Shown: piece after piece, positions 48,269 through 56,170 of the stretch | Position numbering within the stretch: the stretch's first letter is position 1 | Layout: every line of letters begins with the position of its first letter | From: Ruegeria sp. THAF57 | GTDB lineage: Bacteria > Pseudomonadota > Alphaproteobacteria > Rhodobacterales > Rhodobacteraceae | DNA length: 64,000 nt | NCBI RefSeq assembly: GCF_903914075.1 | Contig: NZ_CAIWNQ010000007.1 | Coordinates: 1 to 64,000, forward strand | Direction of reading: 5' to 3' | Notes under the pieces: generated by a model | Seen by the model: only the letters and a program-made list of their open reading frames with translations | The model's database searches: none | What the model was told of the DNA's origin: nothing | Position numbers and translations under genes: made by a program

Positions 48269-48473
48269 ATGGGAGTCCATCGGGAGCTACGATTGGAGTC
48301 CGTTGCGGAAACTCTGGTTCCTGGGGTGACTGTGAACGAGGTCGCCCGCCGTAGCCGGGATGCGGCCGAACCATTTGTTTGAATGGCGTCGTCTGGCGCG
48401 GGAAGGTAAATTGGTGGTGCCGAATTTGGCCGGTGCGGATCGTGGTGGCGACGAGGCCTGTGGATTTCCGTAA
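48269..48473 (+). pseudogene. IS66-family TnpA, frameshifted
   Basis: From ATG at 48269 (TTGGAGG upstream) it reads [20 protein letters not shown]. After GTAGCCGG the frame changes by one base, and the rest reads [26 protein letters not shown] and a few more codons to TAA at 48471. Together these are the HTH of the IS66 OrfA protein (V-x-EVARR-x-x-x-x-xN-x-LF-x-WRR). It is short and broken. Confidence 0.75.
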
Positions 48474-48765
48474 GGGTCATGACGGGCTGGCGGCATTGGT
48501 GCAGAATGAGCTGCGTAAGGAGCCTTTCACCGGGGCTGTTTTTGTGTTCCGCTCGAAGCGCGCCGACCGGTTGAAGCTTCTGTATTGGGATGGCACCGGG
48601 TTGGTGATGACCTACAAGCGGCTTGAGGAAACGACCTTCACCTGGCCCGCGATCCGGGATGGTCTGATGTCACTGAACCACGCCCAGTTCGAGGCGTTGT
48701 TTGCCGGGCTGGACTGGCGGAAAGTGAAGGCGCTGTCGGCGCGTCCGCCGGCTGCGGCGGAGTGA
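48379..48765 (+). CDS. tnpB: IS66-family TnpB accessory protein
   Basis: This 128-residue frame contains the whole TnpB (Orf2) pattern: [57 protein letters not shown] and [15 protein letters not shown]. TnpB is needed for IS66 transposition but has no known catalytic site. The frame is intact and overlaps the decayed tnpA end. The real start may be the GTG at 48433. The expected downstream neighbour tnpC is absent. Instead the truncated primase-helicase gene begins 4 bases after the tnpB stop, so the right part of the element has been deleted. Confidence 0.8.
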   Translation: MNGVVWRGKVNWWCRIWPVRIVVATRPVDFRKGHDGLAALVQNELRKEPFTGAVFVFRSKRADRLKLLYWDGTGLVMTYKRLEETTFTWPAIRDGLMSLNHAQFEALFAGLDWRKVKALSARPPAAAE

Positions 48766-48768
48766 CTC

Positions 48769-50946
48769 GTGTCCTCGTTTGGGCGGGTCCCCGAACCGAC
48801 CTTCCGTATTGAAACGTCGCCCAACAACGAAACGTGGGGCTGGAAACAGGAAGGGGACGCCGGGTCGCCTGAACGGTGGGCGGAACTGGCACTGGTCCGC
48901 GCCTACATGATCGAACGCGGTCTGACGGACGCGCTGCACGACGCAACCAGGTATCTGCGTCTGCCTTGGGGCCACAACTCAAAGCCCAAATACAAGGACA
49001 GCAAGAACCGCGCGCCTGCGGTGGGCTTCACGGACTGGCATCCTGACAGGGCAGTCAGTTTGGACGAGATCGGACGCGTTCTGATCGGCGGGGCCGACTG
49101 GCGGCAAGCCGAGGTGCCTCTGGCCGCGCAGACGTCCAAGGATTTGGCTGCTCTTGGTGTCGGCGCGCGTCCGCGTGACGCGTCTATGGACGACGCCATT
49201 GTGCGCATGGCTGAAATCGTGGGGCTTGAGCCGCGCGAACGCACGAGGGGCGTGATTGACGCCATGTGCCCGAACTGGCAGGCGCACGGCGACCGGGCAG
49301 AAACCGGGTTTAGTTTCATCGGCTCCGATGGGGCGTGTTTCTGTAACCATGCGTCCTGCGACAACATGCGGACACCTGATTTTCTGGCGATGGTGCGGAC
49401 GCAGTACGAGGACCACGTATCGGCGCTGATCGCCTCCGGTAAGAACGACGAGAACCTTTCGCCGTCGGCGTCTGGGTTTGAGGCGGGCGTGGGCTTTAAG
49501 ACCGACGACGAGACAGCCCGGCGGGTTGTCCAAGCCGAGGCCGAGGCAATGGCGTCCCGCAATCAGCGCCGTCGTGAGCAAGCCGCCGAGGACCACGAAG
49601 ACGGTCTTATGCGTCTGGCGTCGAGGTTCATCTGGGTGAAAGGTGCGGAAGCGTTCTTTGACAAAGAGGAACGCGCCTTTTACAGCCCTACGGGTATTGC
49701 CCGGCACGAAGCCGTCACAGAAATCATCCCAGCGGGATCGACGGGGAAGAAAGCCGCTGCGAATGTGCTCGCAAACCGCAACGACCGCACGGTTGCGGTT
49801 GGCCTCGCGTATGTGCCGGGCGCATTGGAAACGTTGGTCGAGGTGGAAACCGAGAACGGTATTGCCGCGCCCCACGTTAACACGTGGGTGCCGTCACGCT
49901 ACGGAGCGGTTCAAGGCGCCCCAGATTTGTGGCTGCGGGCAGTTGAGCACGTGCTGCACGACGGCGTGTATCGCGAGTGGTTCTTGAACTGGCTGGCATG
50001 GATCGTCCAAAACCCTGCCGGGCGGACGCCGATTATCCCGCTCCTGATTTCGGGCCAAGGGGTCGGAAAAGATACATTGCTACGCCCCATCCAGCAACTC
50101 CTGGGGACGCACAATTGCACGAGCGTCACGACGGGACAGATCACCGGGGCATTTACCGAATTCCTGCGCAAGCGCCTCCTGATCTTGCAGGAGGCGAAGT
50201 TTGATGCCGGGGGCGCAGCCTACAATCGCGTGAAAGACTGGACCGGCAACGCAACCGGGTGGGTAGAGGTCAACGAGAAGTATCGGCGCCCCTACCGCCT
50301 CCGCTTCACCGGTGTGTTTATCGCCCTCTCCAACGACGAAGGGGCGGTCAAGGGCATTGACCACGACGACCGGCGCTTCGCACCCTTCATTTCTGACGCT
50401 GGCCGGTTGGACGCGGTGTTCTCGCCGGCGGATCACGCGGCCTTGGACAGCGCGGATGAAATCGGGCGTGTCCGACAGTTTCTCGAAGGCCGCAGCTTGT
50501 CCGGGTTCAACCCGCATACAGCACCGAACGACGCGTCGGGGTCGAAATCCCGGATCATCGCCGCTGGTATGCCTGCCGCCGCGCGTGCTGCCTATGAACT
50601 TGTCATGAACGGACCTTTCGCGGAGCGCGAAATCATCGCTTTTGATGAGGTTATGTCAGCTATGCAGGGGGTTGCTTCGCGCGCTGCGGCGAACTCCGCG
50701 ACCTGGGGCAACGTCCAAGCGGGCCTCGCAGCGGCAGGTTGCCTGCGTATCCGTCCGCGAGGAGCAGACCAAGTGAAGATCAGCGGGCGCAACGTCCGGC
50801 TATGGACCGGTCCCAAGGCATCGGCTTGGTTGACCGATGTGCAGGCACACGGGACGGCTGCGCCCAAGAAATTTGCAGACGCGTATCAGGCCGATTTTGA
50901 TAAGGCCCTCAGGGCACTGACAGCGGCGCTGCCGGGCGGCGCATAG
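48769..50946 (+). CDS. Phage/plasmid primase-helicase, N-terminally truncated
   Basis: This 725-residue replication protein begins inside a RepB-like archaeo-eukaryotic-type primase domain (EPTFRIETSPNNETWGWKQE, then DATRYLRLPWGHNSKPKYKD). The first part of that domain appears to be missing. Cys167, Cys190, Cys192 and Cys197 could form a zinc site. A superfamily 3-like helicase domain follows, with the Walker A motif SGQGVGKDT at about 428-436 and RKRLLILQEAKF as Walker B. It would unwind and prime the DNA of a phage or plasmid. The GTG start lies 4 bases after the IS66 tnpB stop, so I infer that the IS cut the gene and now supplies its upstream side. The remaining frame is intact over 2.1 kb. 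Confidence 0.78.
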   Translation: MSSFGRVPEPTFRIETSPNNETWGWKQEGDAGSPERWAELALVRAYMIERGLTDALHDATRYLRLPWGHNSKPKYKDSKNRAPAVGFTDWHPDRAVSLDEIGRVLIGGADWRQAEVPLAAQTSKDLAALGVGARPRDASMDDAIVRMAEIVGLEPRERTRGVIDAMCPNWQAHGDRAETGFSFIGSDGACFCNHASCDNMRTPDFLAMVRTQYEDHVSALIASGKNDENLSPSASGFEAGVGFKTDDETARRVVQAEAEAMASRNQRRREQAAEDHEDGLMRLASRFIWVKGAEAFFDKEERAFYSPTGIARHEAVTEIIPAGSTGKKAAANVLANRNDRTVAVGLAYVPGALETLVEVETENGIAAPHVNTWVPSRYGAVQGAPDLWLRAVEHVLHDGVYREWFLNWLAWIVQNPAGRTPIIPLLISGQGVGKDTLLRPIQQLLGTHNCTSVTTGQITGAFTEFLRKRLLILQEAKFDAGGAAYNRVKDWTGNATGWVEVNEKYRRPYRLRFTGVFIALSNDEGAVKGIDHDDRRFAPFISDAGRLDAVFSPADHAALDSADEIGRVRQFLEGRSLSGFNPHTAPNDASGSKSRIIAAGMPAAARAAYELVMNGPFAEREIIAFDEVMSAMQGVASRAAANSATWGNVQAGLAAAGCLRIRPRGADQVKISGRNVRLWTGPKASAWLTDVQAHGTAAPKKFADAYQADFDKALRALTAALPGGA

Positions 50947-50970
50947 TGAGCCGTTTTACCTACAAAAATC

Positions 50971-51010
50971 AGTCTCGATTTTTTCGGTTAAGCCTCGGAA
51001 AATCGAGACT
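50971..51010. terminator. Strong hairpin after the primase-helicase gene
   Basis: This is a perfect 12-bp inverted repeat, AGTCTCGATTTT/AAAATCGAGACT, with a 16-base loop, followed by TTT. It sits 25 bases after the primase-helicase stop, with the convergent gene ending at 51202. It could serve both strands, since the stem ends are T- and A-rich. Confidence 0.75.
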
Positions 51011-51201
51011 TTTGCCAAAACCTTCCCGGGCGCACGCTCACGGGTGCCGACCGCAGGGGCTGACCCACTCAGCCTGTGCAGCTATTGGATTGCTTGCAAC
51101 GGCAAAGCACGCTTCGACGCGGCAGTGAAGCAAATGGGTGTCGTAGATACCTGATAGCCCCTACGCCGTTCAGCGGCGCTCACAGCGCCGCTGACACCTT
51201 A

Positions 51202-52092
51202 TTACGTCCGCACACCAGCAACCAATGCCAGCCAGCGTTTGCACGCCTCTGCGTCCGCCGGGCGGGTTAGATAATCCCGCAGGGTCCGTAGCACTGCCAG
51301 TTGTCTCGCTTCGCCTTCCGTCGCGGCCATGATCGGTTCCAGAACGGCCGCATTCTCACGATACACCCGCGACAGATCCGCGAACTCATCCTCACCGGCA
51401 GGCTGCATCCGTGGGCGTCCGGGGCGTCCGTAGCCTTTCCCGCGTTGGACTTTGGGTGCTTTTGGCCGGTCCGGCAACACGCGCCGCGACGCACCCGCCT
51501 CCTGCCCGGCGCCGACCGCCCACGTCCGAGGCGCAACGTCGGGTTTTGAGGCACGTCCGCTAACATCTGTCGGACGCGGTCCCGCGTCTGCGACTCGCCG
51601 GGACAAGTCCTGCGTCAACGCTTTATGCCAAGCCGCCCCGTTTTGCCGGTCGATTTGCATTCGCCGGTAGCGCCAGCGCAGCCAATCGGCCACGGCAGGA
51701 GGCAGCGTGTCCACGTCCACTGCGCCAAGCGCGTCGCGAAATGCGCTTTCATGCATGCCCAAGTCAATCGTGCTGCCTGGCAACCACGGGTTTTTCTTCC
51801 ATTGATCCCCTAGCCGGTTAGCGGCACGACGGGCTTCGGCACGGTTCCATTCCTCGGCGGACACACTGCCCGCTTCAAATCGGCGTTTCTGACGCTCTCG
51901 ATAGGCACGCGCAGCGTGAGGTCCGCAATGGCTAAGGCACCGGCCTTGCTTGCTTTCCTTGACCGGGGGATTTGGGCAGGCCTCACCTGCTCTGAGGCGC
52001 GCGCCACAAGTCAAAACGTTTGGTCCACCCAAGCGGTAGCAGGCGCCCCTTTCGTGGAACAGGTTCTCGTGTTCTGGCGACGTGAAGTTCAT
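51202..52092 (-). CDS. Cys/His-rich plasmid or phage protein, HGG-type motif variant
   Basis: This 296-residue basic protein has near its N terminus CGARLRAGEACPNPP followed by GRCLSHCGPHAARAYRERQK. This is the arrangement of the HGGxR/HGG-type zinc motifs in phage and plasmid proteins (CGAxTRxGxPCxxPP ... GRCxxHGG), here with HCGP. Two long helical, Arg-rich regions follow, and a Pro/Lys/Arg linker (KAPKVQRGKGYGRPGRPRM) leads to a helical end. It probably binds DNA. It is convergent with the primase-helicase gene and likely comes from the same mobile element. The function is unknown. Confidence 0.6.
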   Translation of the reverse strand: MNFTSPEHENLFHERGACYRLGGPNVLTCGARLRAGEACPNPPVKESKQGRCLSHCGPHAARAYRERQKRRFEAGSVSAEEWNRAEARRAANRLGDQWKKNPWLPGSTIDLGMHESAFRDALGAVDVDTLPPAVADWLRWRYRRMQIDRQNGAAWHKALTQDLSRRVADAGPRPTDVSGRASKPDVAPRTWAVGAGQEAGASRRVLPDRPKAPKVQRGKGYGRPGRPRMQPAGEDEFADLSRVYRENAAVLEPIMAATEGEARQLAVLRTLRDYLTRPADAEACKRWLALVAGVRT

Positions 52093-52235
52093 TGATTTTG
52101 GCGATTGGTGCTTTGGCGCTCATGGGATGTGTTATGTAGTAACATAAATGACCCTATGACGCTACAAAACTCATATTAATTAGCGGTGCAGTTGATCTAA
52201 ACGAACTCGTGAAGATTGAGGACACATCTGTGTCC

Positions 52236-52301
52236 GTTTTGTTCCGACAGCCGTCATTTACACCGTGTGCGGCGAATGACTGCTTCGAGCCCAGTGCGGT
52301 C
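52236..52301 (+). repeat. Dispersed hairpin repeat, full copy
   Basis: GTTTTGTTCCGAC, then inner arm GCCGTCATT, spacer, AATGACTGC, TTCGAGCCCAG, GCGGTC. The inner arms pair at eight of nine positions, although the outer arm has decayed. It lies in the 530-base interval 52093-52622, in which no gene is supportable. Confidence 0.7.
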
Positions 52302-52622
52302 TTTCGGTATTGAACAGGACGCCCGCTTACTGAAGTGACCTTATCTGAGCCTCGTTTCAACAATTCCCATTCCATGGGTAAGCAATGCCGCCGGCCACAA
52401 ATCCTAGCCGCTCAAACGTGGCATATTTCGCTCCTAAGTTTGGTTTGGGCAATTGCCTTGAAAAACTTTTCTGCGAAAAAACACTGTAGATTGAACCGGG
52501 AAATTGGGAGACACGTATCGCTATCCGGGCGTTACCCGTCAGTCATCGAAGCGGAATTAGTTTCGTTTTGACGCAGTTTACCCAATCTCGGTTACGCACT
52601 TGGCCCGAAGATAGACCAGCCT

Positions 52623-52817
52623 GTGGCACGAACTGGTGGACCTGAGATCTATGCAGGCGAGGATATGGCTAGCGCGCATCGACACATGAAGATCAGCGGA
52701 GACGAGTTTGTCGCAGTATTGGACGACGCCGTGAACACACTAGAGGCAAACGACGTTGGTCAAGGGGAGCAAGAGGAGGTCTTGTGGGCAAGTCATTGGG
52801 ATTTGAGTATTGCGTGA
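52623..52817 (+). pseudogene. Truncated-hemoglobin C-terminal remnant
   Basis: The 64 codons read ARTGGPEIYAGEDMASAHRH, then MKISGDEFVAVLDDAVNTLE, then ANDVGQGEQEEVL. This follows the C-terminal half of group I truncated hemoglobins (xTGGPxxYxGxDMxxAHxxM, then hSxxEFxAhxxDhxxxLxxxxVxxxExxEhL), including the proximal-His helix with its AHRHMKIS. The distal haem pocket (first about 50 residues) is absent upstream in every frame that I checked by eye. The end departs from the family (WASHWDLSIA). It is therefore a fragment, probably non-functional. Confidence 0.55.
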
Positions 52818-53001
52818 ACGGAGTGCGCACAGAAAAGTGAAAATACGGTCATTGGATTATTTTTGTGTGGAGCAAGTATCGCCCGGGTCTTGTTGAACGT
52901 CCACTGATGGTACCAAATGACAGGAGGTTGAGAGAATTTTCTTGGTCTCATTCTTACTGTCGTACTGCGTACGATCGCAGAGGGAAAAAGAGGTGTGTTA
53001 T

Positions 53002-53373
53002 ATGGCAAAACTATCTGCAGGAACCTTCTTCCTTGCTGTGGCAGTTTCAGCCACTAACGGTGCGGCAGCCACAGCGGTGGAGTGTAGCAACGCCGGAGGG
53101 TTAACTGAAATGATAAATGGAGAAGTGGTATGTTCTTTTCCTAGCAAAACTTGCCCAAGTGAATGGAAAACATATCAGTCGCTCAGAAAATGGCGCCCCA
53201 AAACTTGTGGAGGCACGCAATGCACGGGCAAAGATGAATGCACAACGAAGCAGGGTTGGTCAACAAGTCCACCAATGTGTGTCTATGAGAGCGGTAGAAA
53301 TTCTGAAGGCGATTGCACCAAGAGAAACAAATGCGAGGCGGATCGAGTTGTTCGGGTAGCCTGCACCAAATGA
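53002..53373 (+). CDS. Small secreted cysteine-rich protein
   Basis: This 123-residue protein starts at the ATG of MAKLSAGTFF, with AGAGG 8 bases upstream. It has a signal peptide (FFLAVAVSATNGAAATA) followed by a mature part with ten Cys: VECSNAG, VVCSF, KTCPS, KTCGG, QCTGK, DECTTK, PMCVY, DCTKR, KCEAD, VACTK. Ten Cys in about 100 residues suggest five disulfides in the periplasm or outside the cell. Most other residues are Lys, Gly, Ser and Thr. I do not recognise the family. It sits among remnants but has an intact frame, a clean signal peptide and a plausible ribosome-binding site, so I regard it as real. Confidence 0.6.
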   Translation: MAKLSAGTFFLAVAVSATNGAAATAVECSNAGGLTEMINGEVVCSFPSKTCPSEWKTYQSLRKWRPKTCGGTQCTGKDECTTKQGWSTSPPMCVYESGRNSEGDCTKRNKCEADRVVRVACTK

Positions 53374-53377
53374 GTTT

Positions 53378-53536
53378 GAGGTGTTACTCCAGCCACCGGT
53401 GGCTGTTTCCTATGAACTGACGCCGTTGGGCCGCAGCTTACTCGAGATTCTAAAACCGCTCGTATTCTGGTCGCATGAACAGATGGACGAAGTCAGACAG
53501 TTTCGCATGCAGTTCGACCGCGAACAGGCAAGTTAA
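53378..53536 (+). pseudogene. HxlR-family regulator, C-terminal remnant
   Basis: Fifty-two codons before a TAA read EVLLQPPVAVSYELTPLGRS, then LLEILKPLVFWSHEQMDEVR and QFRMQFDREQAS. V-x-YELTPLGRSL-x-x-hL-x-x-L-x-x-W is the C-terminal wing and dimerisation helix of HxlR/MarR-like winged-helix regulators. The N-terminal HTH is missing, and the preceding gene stops 7 bases earlier. It is a clear gene fragment. Confidence 0.7.
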
Positions 53537-53572
53537 CTTCAAAGCGGACCTAATACTGACAACCTCGGACGG

Positions 53573-53640
53573 CAGCTTTGTCCGCATAGCAGTCTTTCAC
53601 GCCGAGTGCAGCGAATGTCTACTTCGAGCCCGAAGCGGCC
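53573..53640 (+). repeat. Dispersed hairpin repeat, full copy
   Basis: The order is GCAGCTTTGTCCGC, ATA, GCAGTC, a 15-base spacer, GCAGCGAATGTCTAC, TTCGAGCCCGAA, GCGGCC. A further fragment, TTCAAAGCGGACC, lies just before it at about 53538-53550. The interval 53537-54116 has no gene that I can support, although a 95-codon minus-strand frame crosses it. Confidence 0.7.
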
Positions 53641-54116
53641 ATTGCTGAGCCTCAGGCCAACGTCCGCTTGTCGGCAGAGGCAGAAGCCATTGCATAAGCT
53701 CTGCCTCGACTGATCACCTGCTGAATATCTTCGTCATGACATCCATCGATACCTTCACTGCCTTGGGTTTGTATTAGATGTCCACATGAGAGATTTCATC
53801 ACACTCCCGTGCCTCAAGCTCATTCGTTAGCTTTTCGACACACTGAGCTGAGTAGTGCGCTGTGGAGGCAATTGTGAAGTAGAAACGCTGATGTGAAGGC
53901 CCGCAAAGGCGCGTAGCCGCCAGGGTGTCAAGGCCAGCATTGTAAGCACAGTGCCATCCCGCGGATACATCAACCTGTGCTGCTTTGTTGGTGCTACTTC
54001 TGCATGAACCGTTGCCAGAGGCATTCCCGCCCTGAACAATGCCGAATTGTGAAACAAACATCGAAGTTTGGGAACCCGATTACCTCGACCCGCAGGGCGC
54101 TTCAAAATTTAGTGGT

Positions 54117-54989
54117 TTAGTCAAGCGCCCTAAGGCGTTTGAGAAGCGAAGAGGTGTCCCAGCGACCGCCCCCAAGTTTTTGGACATCCTTGTAGAATTG
54201 ATCAACCAGCGCGGTCACAGGCAGACTTGCGCCGGTTTCGTTGGCTGTATCAAGACAAATACCCAAATCCTTGCGCATCCAGTCGACCGCAAATCCGTAG
54301 TCGAAATGGTCTTCAAGCATGGTTTCGTGTCTATTGTCCATCTGCCAACTACCAGCGGCGCCCTGGCTGATAACTTCCACAACGCAACGCCCCTCAAGGC
54401 CCGCTTTCTCGGCGAAGTGCAGTGCTTCGCTCAATCCCTGAACCAATCCTGCGATCGCGATTTGGTTGCTCATTTTTGTTAACTGCCCGGCGCCGCTCTC
54501 TCCGATACGCCGGCAGATTTTCGAATATACTTGCATGATAGGTTCGGCGGCGTCGTATACGGGCTGATCGCCTCCGCACATAATCGAAAGTACGCCGTTT
54601 TCTGCCCCTGCCTGACCGCCGGAGATTGGCGCATCTAAAAAGCCCAGGCTTTGTTCTTTCGCGGCAGTGTAAAGTTCGCGCGTAACCTTGGCAGAGACAG
54701 TCGTGTGGTCAACAAGTATCGCGCTCTGCGACATGCCATTGAATGCGCCTTCTGACCCAATGCAAACGTTTCGGAGGTCATCGTCATTCCCGACGCAAGT
54801 CATGACGAACTCTGCACCTTCGGCGGCTTCACGGGGTGTCGCGCGCGCAGAGCCACCATGTTCCGCCACCCACGCATCGGCTTTGGCGGTCGTTCGATTG
54901 TAAACCGTAACGTCGTGCCCCGCGGCCTTCAGGTGACCGGCCATCGGATAACCCATTACGCCTAATCCGAGGAAAGCTAGTTTTGCCAT
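54117..54989 (-). CDS. NAD(P)-dependent 3-hydroxyisobutyrate dehydrogenase-like enzyme
   Basis: This is a 290-residue beta-hydroxyacid dehydrogenase. GLGVMGYPMAGHLKAAGHDV at about 8-27 binds the nucleotide, DAPISGGQAGAENG at about 119-132 is the substrate loop, and the catalytic Lys is in GAGQLTKMSNQ. KDLGICLDTANETG completes the family pattern. Relatives reduce or oxidise 3-hydroxyisobutyrate, tartronate semialdehyde or 2-hydroxy-3-oxopropionate, and sequence alone does not choose among them. It is the last gene of the TRAP/amidase operon, 14 bases after the 2-hydroxyacid dehydrogenase gene. A role in oxidising a hydroxy acid released by the amidase or dehydrogenase is inference. Confidence 0.85.
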   Translation of the reverse strand: MAKLAFLGLGVMGYPMAGHLKAAGHDVTVYNRTTAKADAWVAEHGGSARATPREAAEGAEFVMTCVGNDDDLRNVCIGSEGAFNGMSQSAILVDHTTVSAKVTRELYTAAKEQSLGFLDAPISGGQAGAENGVLSIMCGGDQPVYDAAEPIMQVYSKICRRIGESGAGQLTKMSNQIAIAGLVQGLSEALHFAEKAGLEGRCVVEVISQGAAGSWQMDNRHETMLEDHFDYGFAVDWMRKDLGICLDTANETGASLPVTALVDQFYKDVQKLGGGRWDTSSLLKRLRALD

Positions 54990-55003
54990 TGAAGTGTCCT
55001 ATT

Positions 55004-55966
55004 CTACAAAAGGTCTTGGGGTGTTTTGCCAGCGAAGAACGCATCTAAGTTGTCCAGCGCGCGAAAACCCATGGCGTCACGGGTTTTCCTCGTCGCGCTT
55101 CCAATATGCGGTAACATGAAGATGTTCTCGTAAGCGGCGAACTTTGGGTTACCACCCGGTTCTGTCTTAAAACAATCAAGGCCTGCCGCAGACAGCTTTC
55201 CGGTTTCGATCGCGTCCAACAGCGCGTCTTCGTCAACAAGGGCGCCGCGGGCCGAATTTACGAGTATTGCTCCGTCCGGCAGTTCGGCCAAACGTTTGGC
55301 GTTCATCAGGTCAAGAGTTTCCGGGGTAGCAGGGCAATGAAGTGACAGGAAATCGGCGACTGGAAGCAGAGTTTCGATGTTTTCATGGTAAATTGCTCCG
55401 TTTTCCTGATCGGACGACAGGCGGGTACGGTTGAAATAATGGATTTCCATATCAAACCCACGGGCTTTTTCTGCGAATGCCCGACCCACGCGCCCCATCC
55501 CGATGATGCCGAGGCGCGCACCTGTGACTTGCTTGCCAACCATGAAAGATGGGCTCCAACTGTCCCAGGTGCCCGACCGCATCAGGCGATCGCCTCGAAC
55601 CGCGTGTCGTGCCGCTCCGAGCATGAGCAGCATGGCCAATTCTGCCGTTGCATCAGAAAGGACATCGGGTGTGTTTGTCACCGCAATTCCTTTTGCCGCC
55701 AAGGCCGGAAGATCGCAGTGATCAACGCCCACGGAATGGTTTGCAACAATCTTCAAGCGCGGGTCTAGCTGCGACACGACTTCGCTTGAGAAATGCTCCG
55801 AATGGCAGGGCATCATTGCGTCGACTTTCGCACTCATGGCTATGATTTCTTCCGCAGTGCCGGGTGTGTCGGCCTCGTTGAGGATTACGTCATAGTCCCG
55901 GCGCGCGCGATCGACGGTTGCGTCGGACAGCCGGCGTGGAAGCCAAAGGACTGGTTTATCGCTCAT
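55004..55966 (-). CDS. D-2-hydroxyacid dehydrogenase (glyoxylate/hydroxypyruvate reductase type)
   Basis: This is a 320-residue NAD(P)-dependent dehydrogenase. The nucleotide-binding GIIGMGRVGRAFAEKARGFD lies in the middle, and the catalytic residues are Arg in VNSARGALVDEDAL, Glu in TEPGGNP and His in FMLPHIGSAT. VANHSVGVDHCDLPALAAKG marks the substrate domain. The overall pattern fits glyoxylate/hydroxypyruvate reductases. It belongs to the minus-strand operon headed by dctP, lying 4 bases after the small membrane protein gene. The physiological direction and substrate are unknown, but alpha-keto or alpha-hydroxy acids would match the TRAP transporter type. Confidence 0.87.
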   Translation of the reverse strand: MSDKPVLWLPRRLSDATVDRARRDYDVILNEADTPGTAEEIIAMSAKVDAMMPCHSEHFSSEVVSQLDPRLKIVANHSVGVDHCDLPALAAKGIAVTNTPDVLSDATAELAMLLMLGAARHAVRGDRLMRSGTWDSWSPSFMVGKQVTGARLGIIGMGRVGRAFAEKARGFDMEIHYFNRTRLSSDQENGAIYHENIETLLPVADFLSLHCPATPETLDLMNAKRLAELPDGAILVNSARGALVDEDALLDAIETGKLSAAGLDCFKTEPGGNPKFAAYENIFMLPHIGSATRKTRDAMGFRALDNLDAFFAGKTPQDLL

Positions 55967-55970
55967 TGGA

Positions 55971-56165
55971 TCAGTCCTTTTTGATTGCGTCTTCCCATAA
56001 GTTGTAAAGCGCTAATGCTATGACAAAGACTGCGATGCACAAGAACGGCAGACCACCCCAAAACCCGGCAAATCCTGTCGAGATACTGTGCGCGAGACCA
56101 AGAACGAAAACCATCATCAGGCCGGTGCCTACTATGCCCATGAAAATGTTTGTCAGACGTGACAT
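55971..56165 (-). CDS. Small membrane protein of the TRAP operon
   Basis: This 64-residue protein starts at the ATG of MSRLTNIF, after GGGAGAG. It has two hydrophobic segments (GIVGTGLMMVFVLGLAHSIS and LPFLCIAVFVIALALYNLW) and ends in a charged tail EDAIKKD. I do not recognise a family. It lies 5 bases after the amidase gene and 4 bases before the dehydrogenase gene, so it is a true operon member. It could assist the transporter or be a structural membrane peptide. Confidence 0.6.
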   Translation of the reverse strand: MSRLTNIFMGIVGTGLMMVFVLGLAHSISTGFAGFWGGLPFLCIAVFVIALALYNLWEDAIKKD

Positions 56166-56170
56166 ACGTT

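Noticed and set aside
53774-54061. A 95-codon minus-strand frame with HCAYNAGLDTLAATRLCGPS.
   Set aside because: The composition is not clearly coding, no signature is visible, and it lies in a repeat-bearing interval. It could be real but is not supportable here.
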